Positions 16,980 through 22,776 of a stretch of DNA of 22,776 nt are shown here, one piece after another. The DNA is from Rhodospirillales bacterium (GTDB taxonomy: Bacteria > Pseudomonadota > Alphaproteobacteria > QKFK01 > SZUA-500): assembly GCA_003252195.1 (NCBI GenBank), contig QKFK01000121.1, forward strand, positions 1 through 22,776, given 5' to 3'. The notes below the pieces were generated by a model that saw only the letters and a list, made by a program, of their open reading frames with translations, ran no database searches and was not told the DNA's origin. Made by a program: the position numbers and the translations under genes. Positions within the stretch are counted from its first letter, which is position 1. Every line of letters starts with the position of its first letter.

Positions 16980-16998
16980 CTGTTTATGGATTCTTTTA

Positions 16999-17766
16999 AT
17001 GGAATATAAAAAAATATGTTTTGTTGCCTCTAACACACCAGAAGCGCAAAAAACACTCAATGTATTGAGTGAGCAATATAAAAATTATCCTATTAATGAT
17101 GCAGATGTAATTATCGCCCTCGGGGGTGATGGTTTTATGCTAGAAACATTACATAAGCATTTTAAACATAATATCCCTATATATGGTATAAACCGCGGAA
17201 CAGTTGGATTTCTATTAAATCATTTTGAGCAAGGAGATTTATTTGAAAAGCTTTCCAATGCCCAAAAAGTGGTTTTACACCCTTTAAAAATGATTGCTAC
17301 AGATTGCCACGGAAGAACGACCGAAGGCCTTGCTGTTAACGAGGTATCATTACTAAGACAAACCAGACAAGTTGCCAACATATCAATTGCAATTGATGGA
17401 AAAATCCGCATGGAAAGTTTAGTTTGCGACGGCATTATGGTCGCAACACCTGCTGGAAGCACTGCATATAATTTATCTGCTCATGGGCCTATATTACCAT
17501 TAGAATCGAAACTCCTTGCCCTCACACCAATCAGTCCATTTAGGCCTCGCAGATGGACAGGAGCTATATTGCCACACACATCTGAAATTGAGTTCATAAT
17601 AAACAACGAAAGCAAGCGCCCCGTAAGTGCAGTTGCAGATCACACAGAAGTTAGAGATATAAAATCTGTTAAAATCACCGAGGATAGAAGCATATCTCTG
17701 CCATTATTATTTGACCCAGAACACAATCTTGAAGAGCGCATAATAAGCGAACAGTTTTTACCATGA
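16999..17766 (+). CDS. nadK: NAD kinase
   Basis: This 255-residue cytoplasmic enzyme phosphorylates NAD to NADP. The diagnostic elements are IALGGDGFML with the catalytic GGDG (42-45), YGINRGTVGFLLN, the AVNEV motif (about 111-115) and ATPAGSTAYNLSAHGPILP, which binds NAD and closes the active site. Length fits the compact alphaproteobacterial NadK, without a long N-terminal extension. Its TGA stop overlaps the ATG of the next gene (ATGA at 17763-17766), so the two are translationally coupled. Confidence 0.95.
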   Translation: MEYKKICFVASNTPEAQKTLNVLSEQYKNYPINDADVIIALGGDGFMLETLHKHFKHNIPIYGINRGTVGFLLNHFEQGDLFEKLSNAQKVVLHPLKMIATDCHGRTTEGLAVNEVSLLRQTRQVANISIAIDGKIRMESLVCDGIMVATPAGSTAYNLSAHGPILPLESKLLALTPISPFRPRRWTGAILPHTSEIEFIINNESKRPVSAVADHTEVRDIKSVKITEDRSISLPLLFDPEHNLEERIISEQFLP

Positions 17767-18827
17767 TGAGCACACATATAAAAAACACTGGATTATTTCT
17801 AGCCACCATTCTGATAGGTGTTATTGGTGGCAAAATATTTACTTATATAGAATTGCCATTACCATGGATGCTAGGTTCCATAATTGCCACTATACCTTTA
17901 TCACTCTTAGGGCTAAAATTATATATTCCCCGCAAACTTGATAGAGCAATGAACATAATTCTTGGTGTTTTCCTAGGATGTTCATTTAAACCAGAAATAC
18001 TACAGCAAGCTTATCAATGGCTCCCTAGCCTATTGTCCCTAGGGTTATTTGTTTTTGTTATTGTTGGCGTAACAATGAAATATTTCCAAAAAGTTGCCAA
18101 GATGGATGCCATAACAGCATTCTTTTCTGCCGCCCCAGGAGCACTAAATTTAATGATATTTATGGGCTCATCTATGGGTGGCAAAGAAGAAACCATTGCG
18201 CTTATCCACTCTTTAAGAGTCTTACTAGTAGTAGTTACTGTTCCTTTTATTTTTCGCCTAACTGGTGGTTATGTACCAGCCGAGCATGTAGGTCACATCG
18301 CCTCAAACGCTCTTTCCATAACCGATATAGGAGTATTATTAACATCTGCCATTGCAGGATATTATATAGCAAAAAGAGTAAATTTACCTGCGGCGTTAAT
18401 GACTGGCCCTCTTATTTGCAGTGCCCTGTTTCACGTAACAGGCATCAGCAACGCAGAAGTACCTTCATTTATAATTGGAGCAGCTCAACTAATTACAGGT
18501 TCAGCAATCGGTTGTCGTTTCAAAGGAGTTGGCTTTAATAAATTTATCAAAACAATTGGCATTGCATTAGGATCTTCGACCATTATGCTAATTATTGGGA
18601 CAGCATTTGCCTTTATAATATCAAAAATTATAAACGTCTCTTTTCCTGCTTTAGTTTTAGCATTTTCTCCAGGTGGGGCTACCGCAATGTGCTTAGTTAG
18701 CATGTCATTAGGCATTGATATTGCCTTTGTTTCAACCCACCATTTAATAAGGGTGTGGTTAATTAGTGCGATGCTACCTTTATTATTCAGATATATTAAA
18801 AATGAAGCAAAATTACCAGCGAAGTGA
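17763..18827 (+). CDS. AbrB-family (AbrB duplication) multi-pass membrane protein
   Basis: This 354-residue polytopic inner-membrane protein has about ten hydrophobic segments. It shows the internal duplication of the AbrB/Gdt family: each half begins with a G-x-x-x-G element (VIGGKIFTYIELPLPWMLGS near the N-terminus, ITGSAIGCRF in the second half). FFSAAPGALNLM and AFSPGGATAM occupy equivalent places in the two halves. The family is described as putative transporters or regulators, with older ammonia monooxygenase annotations; no substrate can be assigned. It starts inside the nadK stop codon, and an ATG one codon later is equally possible. Its 3' end overlaps the convergent HAD gene by 15 bases, and no terminator separates them. 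Confidence 0.8.
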   Translation: MMSTHIKNTGLFLATILIGVIGGKIFTYIELPLPWMLGSIIATIPLSLLGLKLYIPRKLDRAMNIILGVFLGCSFKPEILQQAYQWLPSLLSLGLFVFVIVGVTMKYFQKVAKMDAITAFFSAAPGALNLMIFMGSSMGGKEETIALIHSLRVLLVVVTVPFIFRLTGGYVPAEHVGHIASNALSITDIGVLLTSAIAGYYIAKRVNLPAALMTGPLICSALFHVTGISNAEVPSFIIGAAQLITGSAIGCRFKGVGFNKFIKTIGIALGSSTIMLIIGTAFAFIISKIINVSFPALVLAFSPGGATAMCLVSMSLGIDIAFVSTHHLIRVWLISAMLPLLFRYIKNEAKLPAK

Positions 18828-19676
18828 TTCAATCACATAATCTGGGTACAAGCCATAAAATCTAGCCAGTTCACTTATTGACGAATTGAACTTATCTTCA
18901 CTTACAAAGTCAATCTCTGTTTTGTGCGTTCCACCAGCTGACAGCAGGCTCTTAACACCTGTCTGCTTTGCACCAATTATATCGGTATCAAAACTATCGC
19001 CTATCATCAGCACGCGTTCTTTTTCAATAAAAGGCACAGCTTCTAGACAATATTTAAATACATTCTCTTGGGGTTTTCCGTAAAACTTAACTCTACCACC
19101 AAGATTTTGATAACGCATAGCTATCTCACCAGGACCAATGTTATTAATATTACCTCTTGGTATAACTCTATCTGAATTTGAGCAAATCATGGGAACATCA
19201 TGCTTAACTGCAAAATTTAATAATGGCTCATAAACATCTATAGCATCGTCATCAAAATAAACACCTGTATTAAACAAAAAATCTGCCTCTGCTAAATCAA
19301 GGATTCTTTTATAACCAATATCATCAAGCATTCTTTGGCACATTTTGCCACCAATATAAAAATACTTATTACCTAACCTTTGTATAAAAGGATCTTCCCT
19401 TTTTTCTAGATCATTATAAGCTATCTCACCAGATGTTAGCACCCCATCAAATGTTCCCTTTTCAATCCCAATAGAATGCAAAAAAGATAACATTTCATGA
19501 GCTCTTCTTGGTGAGTTAGAGAGCAAATATATTTTTTTGTTTGCTGATTTTAAGTTATAAAGAGCGTCAATAGCCTCTTCCCTTAAGCTATTTTGCTCAA
19601 AAAGAACACCCCAGAAATCTACTATTACAGCATCAATTTCTGTTATTAATTCAGATATTCCTTTAATTTTTTTCAT
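18813..19676 (-). CDS. HAD-superfamily class IIA hydrolase, TIGR01459 type
   Basis: This 287-residue NagD-like phosphatase has motif I VDFWGVLFEQN, with nucleophile Asp. The usual second Asp is replaced by Trp; DxWGV is, as I recall, typical of the TIGR01459 subfamily rather than a defect of this gene. Motif II is LLSNSPRRA, the conserved lysine is in FYGKPQENVF, and motif III is MIGDSFDTDIIGA, which binds Mg2+. A class IIA cap lies between motifs II and III. The substrate is unknown. It starts 10 bases after the PyrD-like stop, so the two are probably co-transcribed. Confidence 0.82.
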   Translation of the reverse strand: MKKIKGISELITEIDAVIVDFWGVLFEQNSLREEAIDALYNLKSANKKIYLLSNSPRRAHEMLSFLHSIGIEKGTFDGVLTSGEIAYNDLEKREDPFIQRLGNKYFYIGGKMCQRMLDDIGYKRILDLAEADFLFNTGVYFDDDAIDVYEPLLNFAVKHDVPMICSNSDRVIPRGNINNIGPGEIAMRYQNLGGRVKFYGKPQENVFKYCLEAVPFIEKERVLMIGDSFDTDIIGAKQTGVKSLLSAGGTHKTEIDFVSEDKFNSSISELARFYGLYPDYVIESLRW

Positions 19677-19686
19677 GTAGCTTTAT

Positions 19687-20826
19687 TTACCTTAAGTCAA
19701 CGCCAACAGCTTGTGCTGCAGATTTAAATCCATCTGCTTTTAATCTTTTTGCTAAATCTGTTTTAATTTCTTCAACAACTTTCGGCCCTTTATACATAAG
19801 AGCTGTATGCAACTGCACAAGAGATGCCCCTGAGCGGATTTTAATATAAGCATCTTTACCTGTAAACACCCCACCAACTCCAATTAGTGGAATTTGCCCT
19901 TGAGTATAGTAATACATTTCTTTTAGTAAAAACGTGCTAGAATCAAAAATAGGCTTACCAGATAAACCACCTGTTTCTTTATAAGCAACCGAAGATTTAA
20001 GTTCTTCTGGTCTTCTTTTTGATGTACCACCTATAATTAATCCATCAACTTGCTCTTTTATTGCAATTTTAGCAATTACTTCTTTGGTTAAGTCACTTAT
20101 GTCCGTTCTAATCTTAAACAGAAGTTGGGGGGTATTAATAGGAGCGGATTTTTGCAATGCATCTTTCAGATTGCGAACAAGTTTATCAAAACCCATCTCT
20201 GTTTCATATTCTGCGGTACCCATCATATTAGGAGATGAGATATTGACTGTTACATAATCTGCATATGGAGCAACAACTCTCACTAAATTTTTATATTGCT
20301 CAATAGGGTCAACACGATTACGAACATCTTCTTCTTTTTCTGCATAGTTAGTGTTTTCACCAATGCTTACACCGACTATACCTTTATGGCCTCTTCTTTC
20401 AACCAATCTTTGAACTAGTTCACCAGAGCCAAGATTATTATAACCTATAGATTGATCTATAAAGGCCTGATCTGCTTTAAGCTTAATTATTTTCCTTGGA
20501 ATAGTATCTTTTTCATATGTCATGGTTCCAACTTCACCAAAGCCATAACCTAATTCCATTAATGCATCTATTGCTTGAACGTTAACATCATAACCAGCGG
20601 CCACACCGATAGGATTAGGAAATTTTTTATTCCATAGTTTAATCCCTAAAACAGAGTCATCTCCGCGCCTTTTACGGCGAGGCTCAAAGACGCCATCTGC
20701 AAGCATCATTAGTTGAAATCTTCTGATAGTCTCTGGAGAACAACCATTAATAAAAGGCCCTATAATTTTATAAGGATCCTTGCTAATCTTACCTAAGATA
20801 CCAGCAACTAAATTAGTTCCAGCCAT
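19687..20826 (-). CDS. pyrD: Class-2 dihydroorotate dehydrogenase-like flavoprotein, divergent active site
   Basis: This 379-residue TIM-barrel protein follows the class-2 PyrD order: FPNPIGVAAGYDVN, FGEVGTMT, IGYNNLG, VTVNISSPN with the expected catalytic Ser198, FKI with Lys238, GGLSGKP and the FMN-phosphate loop LIGVGGVFTGKDAYIKIRSG. Class-2 enzymes oxidise dihydroorotate to orotate at the membrane, using quinone. Several usually invariant positions differ. AAGxDK has Val81 instead of Lys, NRMGFNN is QSIGYNN, SPNTPGLR is SPNMMGTAEY, and the ATNTT segment is IGGTS. The fold and FMN site look intact, but orotate specificity is uncertain. GGGAG precedes the ATG. A sigma70 promoter with a CRP/FNR-like site lies upstream, and the HAD gene follows. 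Confidence 0.75.
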   Translation of the reverse strand: MAGTNLVAGILGKISKDPYKIIGPFINGCSPETIRRFQLMMLADGVFEPRRKRRGDDSVLGIKLWNKKFPNPIGVAAGYDVNVQAIDALMELGYGFGEVGTMTYEKDTIPRKIIKLKADQAFIDQSIGYNNLGSGELVQRLVERRGHKGIVGVSIGENTNYAEKEEDVRNRVDPIEQYKNLVRVVAPYADYVTVNISSPNMMGTAEYETEMGFDKLVRNLKDALQKSAPINTPQLLFKIRTDISDLTKEVIAKIAIKEQVDGLIIGGTSKRRPEELKSSVAYKETGGLSGKPIFDSSTFLLKEMYYYTQGQIPLIGVGGVFTGKDAYIKIRSGASLVQLHTALMYKGPKVVEEIKTDLAKRLKADGFKSAAQAVGVDLR

Positions 20827-20856
20827 TTTAATTTACTCCCAAACAACAAATGCTAG

Positions 20857-20884
20857 ATTATGCGTTTTTATTATATAACGTCAA
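20857..20884 (-). promoter_or_regulatory. Predicted sigma70 promoter of the pyrD-like gene
   Basis: On the minus strand, TTGACG (20879-20884) and CATAAT (20857-20862) are separated by 16 bases. This places the transcription start near 20850, about 24 bases before the ATG. Confidence 0.6.
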
Positions 20885-20902
20885 GAAATAACCCTCGTTA
20901 CA

Positions 20903-20922
20903 AATGTGATTTAAATCACATT
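20903..20922. promoter_or_regulatory. CRP/FNR-family binding site (perfect 20-bp palindrome)
   Basis: The 20 bases are fully self-complementary with TGTGA-N6-TCACA at the core, the exact CRP half-site arrangement; GTGAT-N4-ATCAC also resembles an FNR-type site. The centre (20912.5) lies about 62 bases upstream of the predicted pyrD start, the class-I activator position. Which CRP/FNR-family protein binds cannot be told from the site. Confidence 0.65.
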
Positions 20923-20935
20923 GTAATACACCCCC

Positions 20936-20958
20936 TGTGCTTATGGCATTTAAGCACA
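20936..20958. repeat. Inverted repeat TGTGCTTA / TAAGCACA
   Basis: The 8-base perfect arms (20936-20943 and 20951-20958) are separated by 7 bases, just beyond the last phage gene and upstream of the CRP-like site. No T-run follows on either strand, so it is not a standard terminator. It could be a second operator or a junction remnant. Confidence 0.4.
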
Positions 20959-21008
20959 AATCTTGCAATATAAAAAGCACAATCTAACGTTTTGTTACAT
21001 ATATGTTA

Positions 21009-21524
21009 TCAATCTTTAGATAACAATAATGATTGTTTGCAACCAGCCTTATCTTGGCTCCTTTTTACTACTGAAACGCCTAATACTCCAAGAGCGACTC
21101 CCCACAATGATGATAAATTCATCAATGATGTAATGATAGTTGGAGCTTTATCTGGCTGAACAACTATAGAATAAGCAACTGCAAACATTGTCCCCAGCCA
21201 CGCTATTGCCACCGAATAGCCAAATGTAGGTCGCCAGCGTCTTACATATTTGTCATCTATTACAAGCTCAGCCCTAAAGCTTTCATTTACTTGTTTAATC
21301 GTTTCAGATGAAACCAAATTATCAAGCTCAGTCATCTTTTCTGTGTGACGATTAGCTTCGGCAACCTGCTCTGGGGTAATTTTATTTTCATTAATTGCAC
21401 CAACCACCGCATCTAAAGCTTCTGCGGCATTCTTTGCCACGTTTGAATCTATTTTTTTCAAAGCATCACTAGCTGTTTTAACCAACACAGGTAAACCGAT
21501 TGATGCTAACAAACTTGCTATCAT
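21009..21524 (-). CDS. 3-TM holin family protein (GTA/prophage type)
   Basis: This protein of about 171 residues has an N-terminal amphipathic/hydrophobic segment (MIASLLASIGLPVLV). A long charged helical region follows, then RRWRPTFGYSVAIAWLG and two hydrophobic segments ending SLWGVALGVLGVSVVKRS. The WRPxxGY element directly before the C-terminal membrane hairpin is the hallmark I associate with the GTA_holin_3TM family. It would form membrane lesions that let the adjacent wall hydrolase reach peptidoglycan. The frame is open from a TTG at 21548, but GGAGA 6 bases before the ATG at 21524 marks the real start. A terminator lies between it and the SleB gene, so expression may depend on read-through or an unseen promoter. 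It is the last phage gene before the chromosomal pyrD. Confidence 0.75.
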   Translation of the reverse strand: MIASLLASIGLPVLVKTASDALKKIDSNVAKNAAEALDAVVGAINENKITPEQVAEANRHTEKMTELDNLVSSETIKQVNESFRAELVIDDKYVRRWRPTFGYSVAIAWLGTMFAVAYSIVVQPDKAPTIITSLMNLSSLWGVALGVLGVSVVKRSQDKAGCKQSLLLSKD

Positions 21525-21573
21525 TTTATCTCTCCAACTTCCTCTCAAAAAACAAAATTCACCTTAAATACAC

Positions 21574-22023
21574 CTATAATTTATAAAAAAGGTGGTTACC
21601 AATAACCACCTCAGGAGCCTTATCAAGTGACCATTTAGGGTTCACAGCCTTAGTGTGATAATGTGTTGAACCATCGGTAACATCTTTTAAATATCCACAA
21701 ATTGCCCTGCGAGCCACCCTTTTACACATTGCAAAAGTTTTATCACCTTCATTAACCATCAAAAGTTTGGCTCTATTAGGGTCATTCTCATTCCAGCAAG
21801 AAAATTGATAAGGCTTTTGGCACACACCTACAACGTCATTCCCCCACCAATATTTACCCTCATTTTCCAAGGACCTTTTAATGCGGTTGATAATCACACA
21901 AGCAACCGCCTCCACCCCAGCAAGACCTTCTCCTCTTGCTTCACCATATAAGGTGCGCGCCAAAACATCTACGGGAGCACAATTTACGCCCTCGCAATAA
22001 AACTCATTAGTAATACAATTCAT
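21574..22023 (-). CDS. SleB-type cell wall hydrolase (phage endolysin)
   Basis: This 149-residue protein belongs to the Hydrolase_2/SleB family: LARTLYGEARGEG (21-33) carries the expected catalytic Glu28. It is followed by VEAVACVIINRIKR, the YQFSCW segment and the C-terminal THYHTKAVNPKW, where His and aromatic residues line the glycan cleft. These enzymes cleave the glycan backbone of peptidoglycan. There is no signal peptide, so export would need a holin, consistent with the holin gene just downstream. Its ATG overlaps the TGA of the preceding gene (22020-22023). The last codons double as an intrinsic terminator. Confidence 0.88.
   Translation of the reverse strand: MNCITNEFYCEGVNCAPVDVLARTLYGEARGEGLAGVEAVACVIINRIKRSLENEGKYWWGNDVVGVCQKPYQFSCWNENDPNRAKLLMVNEGDKTFAMCKRVARRAICGYLKDVTDGSTHYHTKAVNPKWSLDKAPEVVIGNHLFYKL
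21584..21611 (-). terminator. Rho-independent terminator embedded in the end of the SleB gene
   Basis: On the minus strand, AGGTGGTTA (21603-21611) pairs with TAACCACCT (21590-21598) across a TTGG loop, followed by TTTTTT. The structure lies inside the coding sequence for the last residues (VVIGNHLFYKL). Confidence 0.8.
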
Positions 22024-22316
22024 TTTTTATCCCCTATTGTTACTTCATCTAATTTTTTCTCAATTCGCAAAAGATGGTTAGTTAACCGCCCTTCCACATC
22101 TTTTAAGTAAGAAATTGAAACATAATTTTTGGCTACATCTAGCTTAAAAGCAGCTAATGCTTCTCTGCCATCTACAGCCATAGTTTCACTATTTTTTCGC
22201 ACCTCATCTATTTGTTCCTCACAACAAATCTGATTCCGCCAGATCCAGCGAATGAGTGCTGCTAAAATGGGTATTTCAACCATTCTCACCCACCATAAAA
22301 AATCCATTTCTCCCAT
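22020..22316 (-). CDS. Small phage membrane-anchored coiled-coil protein
   Basis: This 98-residue protein has a single N-terminal membrane segment (about residues 5-26, LWWVRMVEIPILAALIRWIW) followed by a charged helical, probably coiled-coil domain ending in RLTNHLLRIEKKLDEV. It resembles small phage proteins between terminase and endolysin genes (DUF2730-like in layout), but I do not recognise a defined family. A role with holin/endolysin, such as a spanin-like or antiholin component, is only inference. GGGGA lies 8 bases before the first ATG. It overlaps the SleB start by 4 bases and follows a terminator. Confidence 0.6.
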   Translation of the reverse strand: MGEMDFLWWVRMVEIPILAALIRWIWRNQICCEEQIDEVRKNSETMAVDGREALAAFKLDVAKNYVSISYLKDVEGRLTNHLLRIEKKLDEVTIGDKK

Positions 22317-22330
22317 TCATAAAATCCCCA

Positions 22331-22354
22331 TAAAAAACCGCTCTATTGAGCGGT
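22331..22354 (-). terminator. Rho-independent terminator after the terminase gene
   Basis: On the minus strand, ACCGCTC (22348-22354) pairs with GAGCGGT (22337-22343) across an AATA loop, followed by TTTTTT. It sits directly downstream of the terminase stop. Confidence 0.8.
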
Positions 22355-22359
22355 CATGC

Positions 22360-22776
22360 CTAAACTGAAAAATCTTGATTAACTTTATAGCTCTCTCCAT
22401 ATCGCCAATCTTTACGAAACGTATTATCTGCACTCCTAATTAGGCGCACAGGCTCAGATAATATGCAACCAGCTACGGCATCAATTGCATCATCTTTAGA
22501 ATTGCCTCCCACTTGCCACTCCCTCATTTGCACAACAAATGGTGACGATGTAATAGCTTGACTTACCTTTAAGGCTCTATTGGCTAATATCGCGTCAAAG
22601 GCTTCAATAATCCGCATATCCTTGGCTTGACGAGATGTTTCTTCAATCACCGCACAAGATATTCCAGCCTTGGCTAATTCTTGTCGCAAAATCCCAGGGA
22701 GAAACCTGCCAATTCCATTTTTTTCAACATGAACGGCGGGCAGATCATATTTTTTAACAAATTCTGCAACTTTGGC
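22360..22776 (-). CDS. Phage terminase large subunit, C-terminal nuclease domain (partial)
   Basis: The frame is open from the right window edge to the stop at 22360, giving 138 visible residues. The segment VHVEKNGIGRFLPGILRQEL starts about 15 residues in, then come RIIEAFDAILANRALKV and the metal-binding DDAIDAVAGCI. Together these match the RNase H-like nuclease domain at the end of terminase large subunits, which cuts concatemeric phage DNA during packaging; the final Asp pair is part of the metal site. Internal TTG codons around 22689 are not starts, because the upstream in-frame sequence also fits the family. The ATPase part is outside the window. Confidence 0.85.
   Translation of the reverse strand, partial: AKVAEFVKKYDLPAVHVEKNGIGRFLPGILRQELAKAGISCAVIEETSRQAKDMRIIEAFDAILANRALKVSQAITSSPFVVQMREWQVGGNSKDDAIDAVAGCILSEPVRLIRSADNTFRKDWRYGESYKVNQDFSV

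Larger units (their letters stand above)
21009..22776 (-). mobile_element. Prophage edge (lysis and packaging genes), incomplete
   Basis: The four consecutive leftward genes are terminase large-subunit C-terminus, small coiled-coil membrane protein, SleB-type endolysin and 3-TM holin. All are phage-type and differ from the housekeeping genes to the left. The left boundary should fall between 20827 and 21008; no attachment repeat can be identified because the other end lies outside the window. No integrase, portal or capsid gene is visible here. Confidence 0.7.

Noticed and set aside
18813..19676. Inactivated HAD enzyme because the second motif-I Asp is Trp
   Set aside because: DxWGV is, as far as I recall, the normal form in the TIGR01459 subfamily, so it is not evidence of decay.
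21009..22776. Gene transfer agent cluster
   Set aside because: The holin resembles the GTA type, but the portal, capsid and tail genes expected next to the terminase are not visible, so only a prophage edge is called.

Overview
The window looks like a chromosomal segment of a low-GC alphaproteobacterium. The main evidence is a MipZ-type division-site ATPase, a Pam18/Tim14-like membrane J-protein next to it, a carboxypeptidase with a C-terminal SPOR domain, a ClpS-ClpA pair, a TIGR01459-type HAD protein and a 3-TM holin of the gene-transfer-agent/prophage type. The AT-rich DNA suggests a host-associated or uncultured lineage, but I cannot name the genus. No rRNA, tRNA, CRISPR array or insertion sequence was seen.

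Region 1 (1-8400) is a nucleotide-sugar and envelope block. The 3' end of galU runs rightward into a bidirectional terminator. Facing it is a leftward run of ugd (UDP-glucose dehydrogenase), pgm, a phosphomannomutase/phosphoglucomutase, a long SEL1-repeat lipoprotein and a secreted GH114/TM1410-like protein. Together galU, pgm and ugd would carry glucose-6-phosphate through glucose-1-phosphate and UDP-glucose to UDP-glucuronate. The lipoprotein and GH114 genes overlap and may act on an exported polysaccharide.

Region 2 (8520-11069, leftward) holds a D,D-carboxypeptidase gene split by a 5-bp tandem duplication, mipZ and the membrane J-protein gene. All three have cell wall, division or membrane roles. 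Region 3 (11362-13987, rightward) is clpS-clpA, the adaptor and AAA+ unfoldase of N-degron proteolysis, ending in a perfect 26-bp palindromic terminator.

Region 4 (14059-16911, leftward) is a small phosphorelay: a response regulator, two tandem Hpt proteins and a TerB-like acidic protein, with a secreted protein of unknown function upstream. The response regulator ends in a peptide resembling the CheY-binding peptides of FliM and CheZ. No histidine kinase is present.

Region 5 (16999-20826) holds nadK and an AbrB-family membrane protein (rightward, start/stop overlap), converging on a leftward pair: a HAD hydrolase and a divergent class-2 PyrD-like protein. The pyrD promoter has a perfect CRP/FNR-type palindrome at class-I spacing.

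Region 6 (21009-22776, leftward) is the edge of a prophage: the terminase large-subunit C-terminus, a small membrane-anchored coiled-coil protein, a SleB-type wall hydrolase and a 3-TM holin.
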